A stretch of DNA of 64,000 nucleotides from Cordia subcordata (lineage: Eukaryota; Streptophyta; Magnoliopsida; Boraginales; Cordiaceae): contig JAPTOF010000006.1 of assembly GCA_028554755.1 (NCBI GenBank), positions 17,173,001-17,237,000 on the forward strand. Reading direction: 5' to 3'. Shown here in pieces: positions 44,579 to 56,146 of the stretch. Positions within the stretch are counted from its first letter, which is position 1; each line of letters opens with the position of its first letter. A program made the translations under genes and the position numbers. Below the pieces are notes generated by a model. That model made no database searches. It saw nothing but the letters and a program-made list of their open reading frames with translations, and was not told where the DNA came from.

Positions 44579-45406
44579 GCCATCATATCCCATATCATAA
44601 GAGTATAAAATCAACCCATTACATAAGTTTAATCACCCTATACAAGCCTACTTAGACATAATGGAAAATAGAATGAAAGAGATATAACGAAACTGCCCTT
44701 TCATCCTAGCGAATTTAGAACACAGCTTGTGAACAATCTTGATTCCAAAGCGTTTGAATCCTCCCAACTAAGCTTGGTTCTTGGTGAAAAGTGTGTGAAA
44801 AGGGTGTGGGAGGCAGCTAGAGATTAGGGTTAAGTGTGTGAGAGGTTAGGTGTGAAGTACGTGTTTTTTTTTTTTTCCTCTTCCTCCAAAATCTTCCGCA
44901 TTGGGCTTTATTTATAGGTTCGCGCATAGCCGGTCGACCGGCCTCTGGAATACTCAACCGGCTTTCTAGTGGAGCTCTCTGGAATGGCCAGTCGACCTAG
45001 CCTGTCGACTGGCTCTTGAAGGAGGGTCGTCTGGCTTTTTGATGAAGCTTTCTGGAGTGGCCGGTCGACCTAGACGGTCGACCGGCTCTTTTTCCTTGGT
45101 CGTCTGGCTGACTTCCTTCATCAAATTTTGATCTCTTCGGCCTTTGGTCTTCTCTCTTGGCCCCATACATGTCCCATCTTCATCACCTTTCATCGTCCAG
45201 TCTTTATCTTAACCCAGAGTTCACCTAAATCATTGAAAACAAGCAATTAGTGTAGCAATTTACCTCTTAAACTCAATATGCACATTTGTTCACGCTTAAG
45301 CCTATTCCTATCAAAAGTACTGCATTAATGCATCATTATAAGCATTCAACACCTCTAAAATATAAGTAAATGGCAATGCAAACACACACCAAATCACAAC
45401 TCATCA
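43594..45406 (-). repeat. Athila-1 3' LTR (1813 bases)
   Basis: It matches 52754-54519 nearly base for base. Differences concentrate at the GC-rich palindrome array (44930-45090), where this copy has three repeat units against two in the partner and several C-to-T changes. A TA repeat near 44548 and a T run near 44864 also differ in length. A TATA-like CTATAAATAAAGCCC lies on the minus strand near 44923. Confidence 0.92.
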
Positions 45407-46788
45407 ACACCCCCAAACCTTCTCCTTGCTTGTCCTCAAGCAAGCTCAGTCTTAAATTTTATCTCTAAAGCCGATACAATGGAATGCCTAAAGGACTGAC
45501 TCGCTATCGTATTAATTTGAGAAACATGAAGGGCATTCCTATTGTGAAGAGATCCTAAGCCTCTTTGGATCTTCCCTCTACTCATAAGGGGTCTCGTTCC
45601 TCATGGGAATTTCCCAAGTAGCCAATCCACCACAAACCTAGGATTCTAACTCACGCACTCGGATTATTGATATTTCGTGCTCCCTCAACTGACATGGCCT
45701 CCCTAACATACACCAAGCCTCAAAGATAAAAAGAGTATACAAACACAATGGCTTTTTATAAGCCTTATTCACATGTCTACAAAGATGATAACTTGTGCTA
45801 AGTTGACATTGTGTCACTTATGCACTTATTCACTAACTTTTAGGTGCCTTTGGCTTTTTTTTTCTTTTTCACTTCATAGATTTTTGCACCTTTTTGCCCT
45901 TCTTTTTTTTTTTTTAACAATTTCAATTGCTTTGTATTGTGTTCTCAAAAAGGAAGAAAAAGAAAAGCTTAGGCATATCAACAAGAACCAATCAAGGACG
46001 GGGCACTCACATCAATAACCCCCCTTTTTTTTTAACACTCTTTCCTACCAAGCTATGAGGTGGCTACAAGGGTTATTCTTTTGAGGTTCTCACTCCCCAC
46101 AACTTTTAAGGGCATCTCCTCCAAGACTTAGTTTTCAAACCACTCTATTCCTTCCCCCACAATGCTTCTCATCTTCATAAATCAATAGAGTCAATCACAA
46201 AAGCCAACACAATGATCAACAAAGAAATAAATGACTCTATATGCATCAAAATTGAAAAATTTTCACCATTTATATGCATGATGCAATTTACCCTAAGTAA
46301 AATATAACAAGAAAACCAAACTCCCATACCCTCAAACCTAAACTTTGCTTGTCCTCAAGCAAAAAGAACAAAGCACAACAAAAACAAGCAAGTCATCATT
46401 ACACAACAAGTAAGGGTGGTGGGGATAGGGTGCAAACAGGGGGGACAAGTGGAGAAAGGATAGATACAACCTTGCATTTTCTTCAAAGCTTTCCATGCCA
46501 ACGATAAATCACCATACTACTAATCCTGTAACTCACAATTCATAAACACTCACAGAGAAAACAAGATTAGTAGCATTGCCTATGCATACTTGCATTGGCA
46601 TGAGCAGTGGTGTATCTTATGGGACAAAGGATTGGGATTCACACTTTGGGTTGGGTGCAAGAAAGATAAAAGAAAGAAAATAAAAAGAAACGAAAGTAAA
46701 ACCAATGCAAAACTACATAATTGAACCTAGGTTGCCTCCTAGTAGCGCTAACCACCAAGCCATCAGCCAGGCAAATACCATCTCATCT
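45407..46788 (-). other. Athila-1 3' untranslated region with polypurine tract
   Basis: No ORF of note lies here: an env-like gene, found in some Athila elements, is not seen. The minus-strand purine tract AAGGTTTGGGGGTGT abuts the LTR. Just upstream is the hairpin motif GCTTG-AGGA-CAAGC (about 45420-45440). A second copy of the hairpin plus purine tract occurs about 917 bases away (46328-46363). The intervening sequence is low-complexity T-rich and A-rich. Confidence 0.6.
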
Positions 46789-47863
46789 TCAACTTCCATA
46801 AACGGGATCCTGAAGCTTTAAAACCTCCACACGAGCCATGCTCGGATCATATGCGTGCTTCAGGCGTTGCCCATTCACCGTCATCTCTCGGCCATCCTTC
46901 AAGTCTTTAATCTTGACTGCTCCGGAAGGATAGGCAATCATCACCTCATATGGACCATCCCATCTCGTCTTAAGCTTACCTGGAAAAAGCTTTAGTCGTG
47001 AGTTAAACAACCAAACTTTATCCGAGAGAGAGAATGATTTCTTAATAATGTGTTTATCATGAATCCTCTTCATCCTATCCTTATAAAGTTTAGCGTTCTT
47101 ATATGCCTCGAATCTAAGCTCTTCCAATTCCGCTAGGTCTAGCCTCCTTTTCTCACCCGCTCTCGCCATGTCAAAATTTAGGGCTTTGATTGCCCAATAC
47201 GCTCTATGCTCAAGTTCTACTGGCAAGTGACAAGCTTTACCGAAAACCAATCTATATGGAGACATACCAATAGGAGTCTTAAAGGCGGTACGGTAGGCCC
47301 ACAAAGCATCATTTAACCTAATAGACCAATCTTTTCTATCGGGCCTAACCGTTTTCTCTAAAATGTGTTTGATCTCTCTCAACTTGTCCACTAGTCTGCG
47401 GGTGATAAGGAGTGGCTACTTTATGGGTGACTGAATATTTCCTCAACAAGGCCTCTAAAGTCCTATGGCGAAAATGCAAACCCCCATCACTAATTAAGAC
47501 CCTAGGGACTCCAAATCTAGAGAAAATGTTCTCTTTAATAAACTTAACCACTACCCTATAGTCATTAGTGCGTGTAGGAATAGCCTCAACCTATTTGGAC
47601 ACATAATCAACGGCCACTAAAATGTACTGACACCCAAAGGAAGGTGGAAATGGACCCATGAAGTCTATACCCCAAACATCGAACAACTCACAAGGAAGAA
47701 TAGGGGATAAAGGCATCATGTTTCTCCTAGAGATGGACCTGGATTGTTGACATCTAAAACACTTCTTGCAATATTCCTGGGCATCCCTAAAGAGAGTAGG
47801 CCAAAATAGTCCACTTTGCAAGACCTTCATGCGATCTTCTTCCCAATAAAATGACCCCCACAC
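46789..47863 (-). pseudogene. Athila-1 integrase region
   Basis: Pieces in the coding direction are as follows. A zinc-binding CKKCFRCQQS segment and the core start WGIDFMGPFP lie at 47863-47591. FSRFGVPRVLISDGGLHF and YHPQTSGQ follow at 47551-47345. A C-terminal part with [17 protein letters not shown] and [15 protein letters not shown], ending in a GPYEV-type segment, is at 47391-46789. The core aspartates (IDF and SDGG) and the downstream QTSGQVE glutamate are visible. A frame change near 47370 and a stop near 47590 split it. Confidence 0.88.
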
Positions 47864-50277
47864 CCCTCATCATGACACATGCTCAACACACTCTCAAACT
47901 CCTCCTCAGGCACACACCGGCGAATCATTTGATCCGCACACACTTTGAAAAGATAGGGGTCTTCCCAAAAGAAATGCCTAACTTGTGCTAGGAACCTATC
48001 TTTTTCTCTTTTCTCCCAATGGGAAGGAAAACGCCCTGTGGCAAGATAATTGACAATATGAGCGAACCAAGGTGTGTGATGAGAGACAGCAAATAATTGC
48101 TCATCAGGGAATGAATCATGAAAAGGGGCTGGATCATTAGAAGGCTCGTTAACAAGACGGAAAGATGATCCGCAACTAAGTTTTCTCTACCCTTCTTATC
48201 CCTAATTTCTATGTCAAACTCTTGAAGGAAGAGCAACCACCTAATCAAGCGAGCTTAGATTCTTTCTTGGACAACAAATACTTCAAGGCCGCATGATCGG
48301 TGTAGACAATCACTTTGGATCCCAGGATGTATGACCTAAACTTGTCAAGAGAGAAGACTATCGCTAGAAGCTCTTTTTCCGTAGTGGTATAATTATTTTG
48401 CGCTTCATCAAGAGTCTTGATAGCATAGTATACAACATGGGGCAACTTATCCTTCCTTTGACCTAAAACAGCTCCTATTGCATAATCGGATGCATCACAC
48501 ATAACCTCAAATGGGAGACTGTAGTTAGGTGGTTGGATAATTGGGGATGTAGACAATAAGGATTTAAGCCTATTGAAAGCTCTAACACATTCATCATCAA
48601 AGTCAAAAGGAACATCTTGTGCTAGGAGCCTAGACAAGGGACGTGCAATGCGACTAAAATCCTTAATGAATCTACAATAAAATCCTGCATGTCCTAGAAA
48701 AGATCTAACATCCTTGACACACTTAGGGACAAGCAACTTTTCAATTAATTCAACCTTAGCTGGGTCGACTTGAATTCCATTAGATGATACAACATGACCC
48801 AACACTATCCCTCGTTGCACCATGAAGTGGGATTTCTCCCAACTTAACACTAGGTTCTTCTCCACACATCGGTCTAAGACTAAGGAGAGATGACTCAAGA
48901 ACTCATCAAAGCTATCTCCAAAGACTGAGAAATCATCCATGAAAATCTCTAAATGTCTCTCAATCATGTCACTAAAAATGGCCATCATACATCTCTGAAA
49001 AGTCGCTAGGGCATTACAAAGACCGAAGGGCATTCTCTTATAAGCAAAAGTGCCATAGGGACAAGTAAATGTGGTCTTTTCCTGGTCCTCGGGAAACACA
49101 GGGATCTGATTATAGCCCGAATAGCCATCTAGAAAACAATAGTAGCTATGCCCAGCTACTCTATCTAGGATCTGGTCTAAAAAAGGCAATGGGAAATGAT
49201 CTTTCCTAGTTTTGGAGTTGAGCTTCCTATAGTCAATACAAACTCTCCATCCCGTGGGAGTACGTGTAGGGATAAGCTCTCCTCTCTCATTCTCCACAAC
49301 TGTGATCCCGGACTTCTTAGGGACAACTTGGATTGGGCTAACCCATTCACTATCGGAGATCGGATAAATAATACCTGCATCTAAAAGTTTAATGATCTCC
49401 TTCTTAACTACTTCGCTCATGTGTGGGTTTAGCCTTCTTTGCATCTCCCTAGAAGGAATGGCTCCATCTTCAAGGTGAATACGATGCATACAAACAGAGG
49501 GGTCTATACCTCGCAAATCATCAATTTTCCACCCTATAGCCTTCCTGTGTTTCCTAAGGACCTCTAAGAGACGCTTCTCATGCTCACTAAAATGATCGAA
49601 AGCTATGATGACCGGAAGGGTCTCACTAGAGCCTAGGAATGCATATTTTGAATGATCCGGAAGGGGTTTCAGCTCTAAAGAAGGGCTAGGCTCAACCAAG
49701 GGGGGCTTAGCCTCAGCATCTTCAATGCGTACATCACTAGAACTGGGGCAAGAAGGATTAACCTCAAGTGACTTATTAATCAAATAGCTCTCAATCAAGG
49801 AAGTAGAAGCTACACATTTCTTCTCTACGGTCTCCAAATCAAAACTAGAAATCAATTCCTCAAATTTCCTCAAATCATTTCCATCAGGCATAGTCTTTTC
49901 TATAAAATCCTCAATGCAAGAATCAATCACATCTACTCTAAAGCACTCTTCTCCATCCTCCTCTCCTATACTCACCCTATTTATCGCCTCTGCAACCTTC
50001 ATAGTGGATTTCAAATTCCCAAATTTCATCTCCAATACCCCCGACCTACAATGGATAATAGCATCTGCGGTGGCAAGGAAGGGGCGACCTAGAAGAATGG
50101 GTGTAGAATGTCTAGAGTCGTGTCCCGAATCCATATCTAACACTATGAAGTCAACAGGGTACACAAACTCACCTACCTGAACCATAACGTCCTCTATCAC
50201 ACCCTTAGGTCTACGCTCAAAAACCTATCAGCTAGCTGAAGAGTAACATACGTGGGAGACAACTCACCTAGACCTAG
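47864..50277 (-). pseudogene. Athila-1 protease end, reverse transcriptase and RNase H
   Basis: A 651-codon open frame (50200-48245) begins in the post-protease linker (PILLGRPFLATADA). It continues through RT motifs CIDYRKLNSKTRKDHFPLPF, FLDGYSGYNQI, MPFGLCNA and FMDDFSVFG, and then RNase H VMCDASDYAIGAVLGQ and VYTDHAALKYLL. RT length and motif order are normal for Ty3/gypsy. One conserved residue in the NAPATFQ block is changed (NALATF). A one-base loss near 48250 shifts the frame before [12 protein letters not shown], and another shift follows ADHLS near 48150. A frameshift near 50220 separates it from the protease. Confidence 0.92.
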
Positions 50278-52476
50278 CTACTGATAGACAGAGTAGGGAA
50301 TAAGATTCACACTAGATCTTAAATCTAATAAGGCGTGATCAATTTGGGTCTCACGGATCCTACAAGGAATGGTGAAGGCTCCGGGGTCACTCATCTTGGG
50401 CGGAAGGCCCGAGGTACAAATACTACTCACCTTCTCCGTAAGCCTCACCTTCTTAGGAATTTTCGATGACTTACGTTTCCTTGTACAAAGATCCTTAAAG
50501 AACTTAGAGTAAGATGGGATAGAAGTGATCGCATCTATCAAAGGAAGATTGACCTTAAGATCTTTGAGATGCTCTAAAATCTTGAAGAACCTAGAATCCT
50601 CACTAGGTGTAGGTCTCTCTAAAGCGGATGGAAAAGGAACTCTAGGCTCTATATCTCTAGTTGCATGGGAGTCATCCATAGGCTCTTTTCCCTCCCTATG
50701 TGGTCGGGAAGTACTAATCTCTCCTTGATCTATAATGGTCTCATTTCTCTCAACAGGACTCTCTCTAGAATTTCCCCCAACAAGGTTACCATGCTGTGCT
50801 ATAGGCTCGGAAGGACCACTAGGTGCAGGCACTGCAGAGTCAACTCCTACCCTATTATCCACTACCCAACCGCTTCTAAGAGTAGTGACGGCCTTAGCTT
50901 GGGCCTGAGAGGGATAAGTGGTATCGGTGGAGGAACAGGATTGGACTCTAGGGTTTACCTCCGACTGGGAAGGCAATTTCCTGGGGTCTCTAGCAATCTG
51001 TCCTAATTGTGCCTCAAACCTCGCCATTTGCTGTCTATTTTCTGCCAACTCCTGTTGTTGGTTCTGAATGAACTGCATTATTTTCATCATATCGTTACTA
51101 GGAGGTTGGCTACTAGAGGGAGCAGGCAAAGCCTGAGGTTGAGGAGCACTAGTAAGACGGGGTTGATTCAGATGATAGAAACCTGGGGGATATTGAGGAC
51201 GGGGTCGCTGCTGAGGTGGAACTTGAGGATGTGAACTAGACTCATGCTGTCCTTGTCTCCAAGAAAATTTCGGGTTGTCCCTCCAACCCGGATTATATGT
51301 GTTCGAGTATGGGTTATACTCACGAGAATAACCTTGTGTAGCACATACTTGCTCTTTCATGAATTCAGAAAATTGGGATGCTAAAGGGCAAGCCATAGTC
51401 TCATGAGATGACTCGGAGTACAATGCACAAACTTCAACAACTAAAGGGGCAGCGGGAGAACCTAAAGAACTAGTCCTATGACCTTGGGATGAAATGGACA
51501 AAGAAATGAATTGATCTAGTTTATTTGTTAAAGCCTCGACCTTAGAGGGTAAGTCTGAAGAAATTCCAACCTCACTAACACTTCTCTTATTGCCCCCTCG
51601 ACTAGACCTTTCCATTGCAAAATTTTGAAATGAATTCTCAGCCATCATTTCTATTTTCTCCCATGCCTCGATCGGTCTTAAAGATAGAAACCACCACCGA
51701 GGCGGCATTGACCATCATCCTATTTTGTTCATTTAGGCCTCGAAAGAAGTATTGCATTAGGTCATGATTGCCGTATCCATGGTGTGGACATTGTCTAAGA
51801 AGATCTTTGAACCTCTCCCAAGCTTCATGAAAAGATTCTAGGTCATGTTGGGAGAAAGTCATAATGGCAGTCCTAAGATTGGCTGTCTTGGCCATGGGAT
51901 AAAATTTCTGGAAGAACTTAGATTAAAGCTCAGCCCATGTAGTAATGCACCCATTAGGTAAGGAGTGCAACCAAGTCCTAGCCTTATCCTTAAGAGAGAA
52001 AGGAAACAATCTTAGACGTATGACCTCTTGGGAGATATTGGGGACATGTAGAGTGGAACTCATTTCAACGAAATCAGTAATATGATCAAGAGGACTCTCA
52101 TTGCTTCTCCCGTAGAAGGAGGGAAGCATAGCCAACATATTAGGCTTAATCTCGAAGTTCGTCCCCCCAAAACCCGGAATTTGAATAGCCGATTGGGCTC
52201 AAAGGTTTCGAGAAGAAAGAATTGCCTAAGAGTGGGTTCCTCATCTATAGGTGGATCCAGTCTACGGGGCTCTTGTCTAAAATGAGCTTGGGCTTGATGC
52301 CCAATGTGATCATGAGGTGGAATGGGATTCATAGGGGGATTGGGTGGATTATGAGGATGATTGGGATCGGTCATCTCCTCAGGAAGATCTCCTAAATTCC
52401 TGAAACGTCTAGTGATTCTTTCGGGTTTGGGATTAAGAGGAACTAGGGGATTCCTAAGGGATCTCCTACCACGCAT
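50278..52476 (-). pseudogene. Athila-1 gag and protease start
   Basis: The ATG at 52476 (MRGRRSLRNPLVPL) fits Athila gag better than the TTG upstream. The gag core includes SPLDHITDFVEMSSTLHV, KDKARTWLHSLPNGCITTW and FHEAWERFKDLLRQCPHHG. It also has EYNPYSNTYNPGWRDNPKFSW in two overlapping parts and a proline/glutamine-rich stretch. The protease-like segment reads LLDLRSSVNLIPYSV where the family has a D-L-G-A type site, so the glycine is lost. Breaks: a frameshift near 52200, a stop near 51922, a frameshift near 51690 and a stop at about 50280. Confidence 0.9.
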
Positions 52477-52729
52477 GCACAAACTATCCTAACTCCGGCC
52501 ACTTCAACCCCCGAAAACTTCAATATTCCTATACTACAGCAAATAATCCACAATCCTAAAAAGTCTACTAAAAAAAATAAAGTCAAAAGCTGAAATAAAC
52601 CAACAAAAAAAACTAAAACAAGATAATGTAAGTAGTAAACAAAATAAGTAAAAACTAAACAAACTATAAAGAAAAAGCAAGAAAAGCAATTATCAAAACA
52701 CACAAGCATAGAATGCAAATCACCGTGCC
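52477..52729 (-). other. Athila-1 leader
   Basis: About 250 A/T-rich bases lie between the tRNA-Asp primer binding site and the gag ATG. I see no ORF or clear structure in it. Confidence 0.6.
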
Positions 52730-52747
52730 TCCCCGGCAACGGCGCCA
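52730..52747 (-). other. Primer binding site of Athila-1 (tRNA-Asp type)
   Basis: The minus strand reads TGGCGCCGTTGCCGGGGA, complementary to the 3' end of plant tRNA-Asp. This is the site used by the Athila and Tat groups. It lies six bases from the LTR edge. Confidence 0.92.
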
Positions 52748-52753
52748 AAAACT

Positions 52754-53706
52754 TGATGTCTTCTTTTGAGTGCAAGCTTTAAAAGACCCGCAAGCGTACG
52801 GATCGTGCAATATAGTGTGTACGAGTGCAGGTGTCGAACCACAGGGAGGCTTGAATAATGTGAGTGAATTCTATGCTTGGTGTTCTAAAAAGAGCTAAAA
52901 AGAAAGATCTAAACTATATGTATTTTACTTCTGAGGGTTTTGGATTATTGGGAGCTCTATGTAAACGAAATAAAAATAAACTATGAATAAAAAAAACAAA
53001 TGAAAACGCAAGTTGATTAAGAGGAAACTAACAATTGAAAAGGGATAGGGTGACTTCGACTTATAAATGGGTAATTCTATACTCAAATGCTATGGGATTA
53101 AGGGATGATGGCTAACTATCATAAGTGCTCTTAACTAGGTTGCTAGTTAATGTCCTGATTTCCCCCTAGGACTCGGTGCGGGTCCGTCCCTAGGCGGCGC
53201 CTCCTAGAGCTACGGCGTGGTCCTTATGACCTATGGCCTCAAGAGTGACTAACTAACTTCCTAGACGGCTTAGAATGAACCTACCTTAGTACCTAAACCG
53301 TTGGCTGGGTTTAAAGCCAAGACCTAGTGTTGCTAAGGTCGACTAAATCTATCCTGAAACCTATTGGCTGGATTTAAAGCCAAAGGAGACTCGACCTAGA
53401 CTAGCCCTAAATTATGCTTCGTCATTCTAAAGTCACTCCAGCAGGATTTCACTTGCTAGCGCGTGCATAAATATGCAATATTAAAGTTATGCTTGTTACT
53501 AGGCATGCAAATACGCATATAGACATGAATAAAAGCATTACCCACTTCATAGCATCCACATATAAACACATAGACATGAGTATAACATGGATTAGATGTG
53601 TTTAGTAACAAACAAACTTCAATTTGTATACATGTTACTCATCTAGGCATTTTATCAAACACATAGACATGAATGAAAGCACACCCAATTAAACAAGACA
53701 AATCAA

Positions 53707-53744
<38 letters not shown>

Positions 53745-54519
53745 GCCATCATATCCCATATCATAAGAGTATAAAATCAACCCATTACATAAGTTTAATC
53801 ACCCTATACAAGCCTACTTAGACATAATGGAAAATAGAATGAAAGAGATATAACGAAACTGCCCTTTCATCCTAGCGAATTTAGAACACAGCTTGTGAAC
53901 AATCTTGATTCCAAAGCGTTTGAATCCTCCCAACTAAGCTTGGTTCTTGGTGAAAAGTGTGTGAAAAGGGTGTGGGAGGCGGCTTGAGATTAGGGTTAAG
54001 TGTGTGAAGTACGTGTTTTTTTTTTCCTCTTCCTCCAAATTCTTCCGCATCGGGCTTTATTTATAGGCCGGTCGACCGGCCTCTGGAATACTCGACCGGC
54101 TTTCTAGTGGAGCTCTCTGGAGTGGCCGGTCGACCTAGCCGGTCGACCGGCTCTTGAAGGAGGGTCGTCCGGCTTTTTGATGAAGCTTTCTGGAGTGGCT
54201 CTTTTTCCTTGGTCGTCCGGCTGACTTCCTTCATCAAATTTTGATCTCTTCGGCCTTTGGTCTTCTCTCTTGGCCCTATACATGTCCCATCTTCATCACC
54301 TTTCATCGTCCAGTCTTTATCTTAACCCAGAGTTCACCTAAATCATTGAAAACAAGCAATTAGTGTAGCAATTTACCTCTTAAACTCAATATGCACATTT
54401 GTTCACGCTTAAGCCTATTCCTATCAAAAGTACTACACTAATGCATCATTATAAGCATTCAACACCTCTAAAATATAAGTAAATGGCAATGCAAACACAC
54501 ACCAAATCACAACTCATCA
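52754..54519 (-). repeat. Athila-1 5' LTR (1766 bases)
   Basis: In the coding direction it starts TGATGAGTTGTG at 54519 and ends GACATCA at 52754. The U3 holds GGCCGGTCGACCGGCC, a perfect 16-base palindrome (54066-54081), and a nearby GGCCGGTCGACC-TA-GCCGGTCGACCGGC pair. These sit directly upstream of TATAAATAAAGCCC (about 54065-54052, minus). This copy seems the less mutated of the two. Confidence 0.93.
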
Positions 54520-54524
54520 CTGCC
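54520..54524. other. Target site duplication of Athila-1 (right copy, CTGCC)
   Basis: It matches 43589-43593. The Copia-2 reading continues directly after it (ATGTTTGATTTCTTC). Confidence 0.93.
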
Positions 54525-56146
54525 ATGTTTGATTTCTTCTGAAGAGACTCAATTTATTCACTTATGGCACCTACCCACTGAGTAGAATCTTTTCTAGATA
54601 TAGCCTCTTTGTACCAATTCGGCTTATGTCCTTCAATTGTTTTGGCAACAATCAAAGCATAGGCAACAAGATTAGCGTATCCATACCTTTGAGGCTCTCT
54701 AATCTGTCTCCTTTCTCGTCCAGTAGCAATGCTATACTTCTGTTATTCAGGCACATTTTGATCATGCACCTCAGTTTGTTGAGTTGGTTGAATTGGACTG
54801 CTACTACTGCTAGATGGAACCTTTGGAACATCAGCAAATACCTCTATCTGCTCTTTGACACCATGGTCTAGACCAGCTACCACTTTCTCCTTTTCTTGGT
54901 CTAATGAAGTAGACTCATTGAATGTCACATCCTTGCTGACGAGGAAACCTGGAGACTTTGGATTTGTGCACTACAACCTGTAACCTTTCCTCTCGGATGC
55001 ATGGCCTAGGAATATGCATTTCTTTGCCCTCGGCTCCAACTTGCCATCCTTCACGTGAGCGTATGCAGGGCAACCGAACACCCTCAATCGAGAGTAGTTA
55101 GCAGGCTTACCGAACCATAACTCAAAAGAAGTTTTCAATTCAATAGCTTTAGATGGAGACATATTCACCAAGTAGCACACCGTATTAACAACTTCAGCTC
55201 AAAAGTCTTAACTCAAGCTAGAATGAGAGAGCATACAACGAGCTCTCTCCACCAGAATTCTATTCATACATTCTACAACTCCTGTGATGTCCCTACACAT
55301 GTGTGGTGTCTCACAATGCCATGTTTTCTATAGAACTCATCAAACTCTTTATTGCAGTATTCCAACCCATTGTCAGTCCTAAGACATTTGATCGGTTTAT
55401 CAGTCTACTTCTCAATCAAGGAGTCTTCCACTTGACAAATGTTGGAAATGCCTCATCTTTAGTTTTCAAGAAGTATACCCACACCATCCGAGAGTATGTG
55501 TCAATGAAAGTGATGTAATACTTGGCACCTTTCTTGGAAGGAACTTTATTTGGACCCCAAAGATCAGAATGAATGTAATCAAGTGTAACTTTGGTATTCT
55601 CCTGCCTGTTGCTGAACTTCACCATGGTTTGCTTTCCAAAAACACAATGCTCACAGAATTCAAGCTTTCCCGTTCTTTGCCCACAAAACAAATCCCTCTT
55701 GCTCAGCTCAGTCAGTCCTCTCTCACTCATATGGCCCAATATTTTGTGCCATAACTGTATCGTGTCATTATCACCCTCCTCGGATGCAATAGTTGTAACA
55801 CCTGTAACCGTACTATCTTGAAGAACATATAGCCAGTCAAGTTCCCTTTTAAGAGGACAATTGCACCTTTGGTCACCCTTAAGACACCATTCTCGCTTCA
55901 AAATTTGTATCCATAAGTATCAAGAATCCATTGATTATGCTCCTGTGATGCACTCACAATCAAAACGTCCCTAGTACTACTCAAGTTCTCCCCATTATTG
56001 TCAGCACTCTCCACCACATTGGCTGAATTCTCCACCTTTTTCTTTCCTTTTTTTAGTTTTGGACGTTCTTTCTTAATGTGACCTTTCTCACCACACTCAA
56101 AACAGCGTAACTTTCTTGCTCTTGACCTTGACCTTGACCTTGACTT
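54525..56146 (-). pseudogene. Copia-2 gag end, protease and integrase piece
   Basis: The order from the right is: zinc-knuckle region (about 56110-56060), protease remnant, GAG-pre-integrase with LWHKILGHMSERGLTEL (near 55760), integrase with HSDLWGPNKVPSKKGAKY, and the IN C-terminal part ending near 54525. All match Copia-1. Stops and small deletions are more frequent than in Copia-1; one deletion of about 200 bases removes the segment between the Arg/Ser tract and LKGDQR near 55910. The gag N-terminal half is absent. Confidence 0.88.

Larger units (their letters stand above)
43594..54519 (-). mobile_element. Athila-1: full-length Ty3/gypsy Athila-type element
   Basis: A 10.9 kb element on the minus strand with LTRs at 52754-54519 (5') and 43594-45406 (3'). 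LTR ends are TGATG...CATCA, and the target duplication is CTGCC. The primer binding site is complementary to tRNA-Asp (52730-52747). Gag, protease, RT, RNase H and integrase follow, and a long 3' untranslated part precedes the polypurine tract. The tRNA-Asp site, the FMDDFSVFG RT box and the NPYSNTYNPGW gag motif fit the Athila lineage. The LTRs look very similar apart from the palindrome array, so the insertion is recent, yet several frameshifts and stops break the coding region. Confidence 0.93.
41714..56146 (-). mobile_element. Copia-2: older relative of Copia-1, split by Athila-1 and cut in gag
   Basis: The 3' LTR is at 41714-42042. Pol sequence runs at 42043-43593 and resumes at 54520-56146, on either side of Athila-1. 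The sequence matches Copia-1 throughout: compare 43560-43593 plus 54525 onward with 30200-30260, where the Copia-1 sequence runs uninterrupted. The right end stops inside gag near the zinc knuckle at about 56146, where TRIM-like LTR sequence begins. The 5' LTR and gag start are therefore missing. Confidence 0.9.

Noticed and set aside
45407..46788. An env-like gene downstream of Athila-1 integrase
   Set aside because: No open frame of useful length or membrane/signal pattern on the minus strand. The plus-strand ORF at 45773 crosses T-rich low-complexity sequence.
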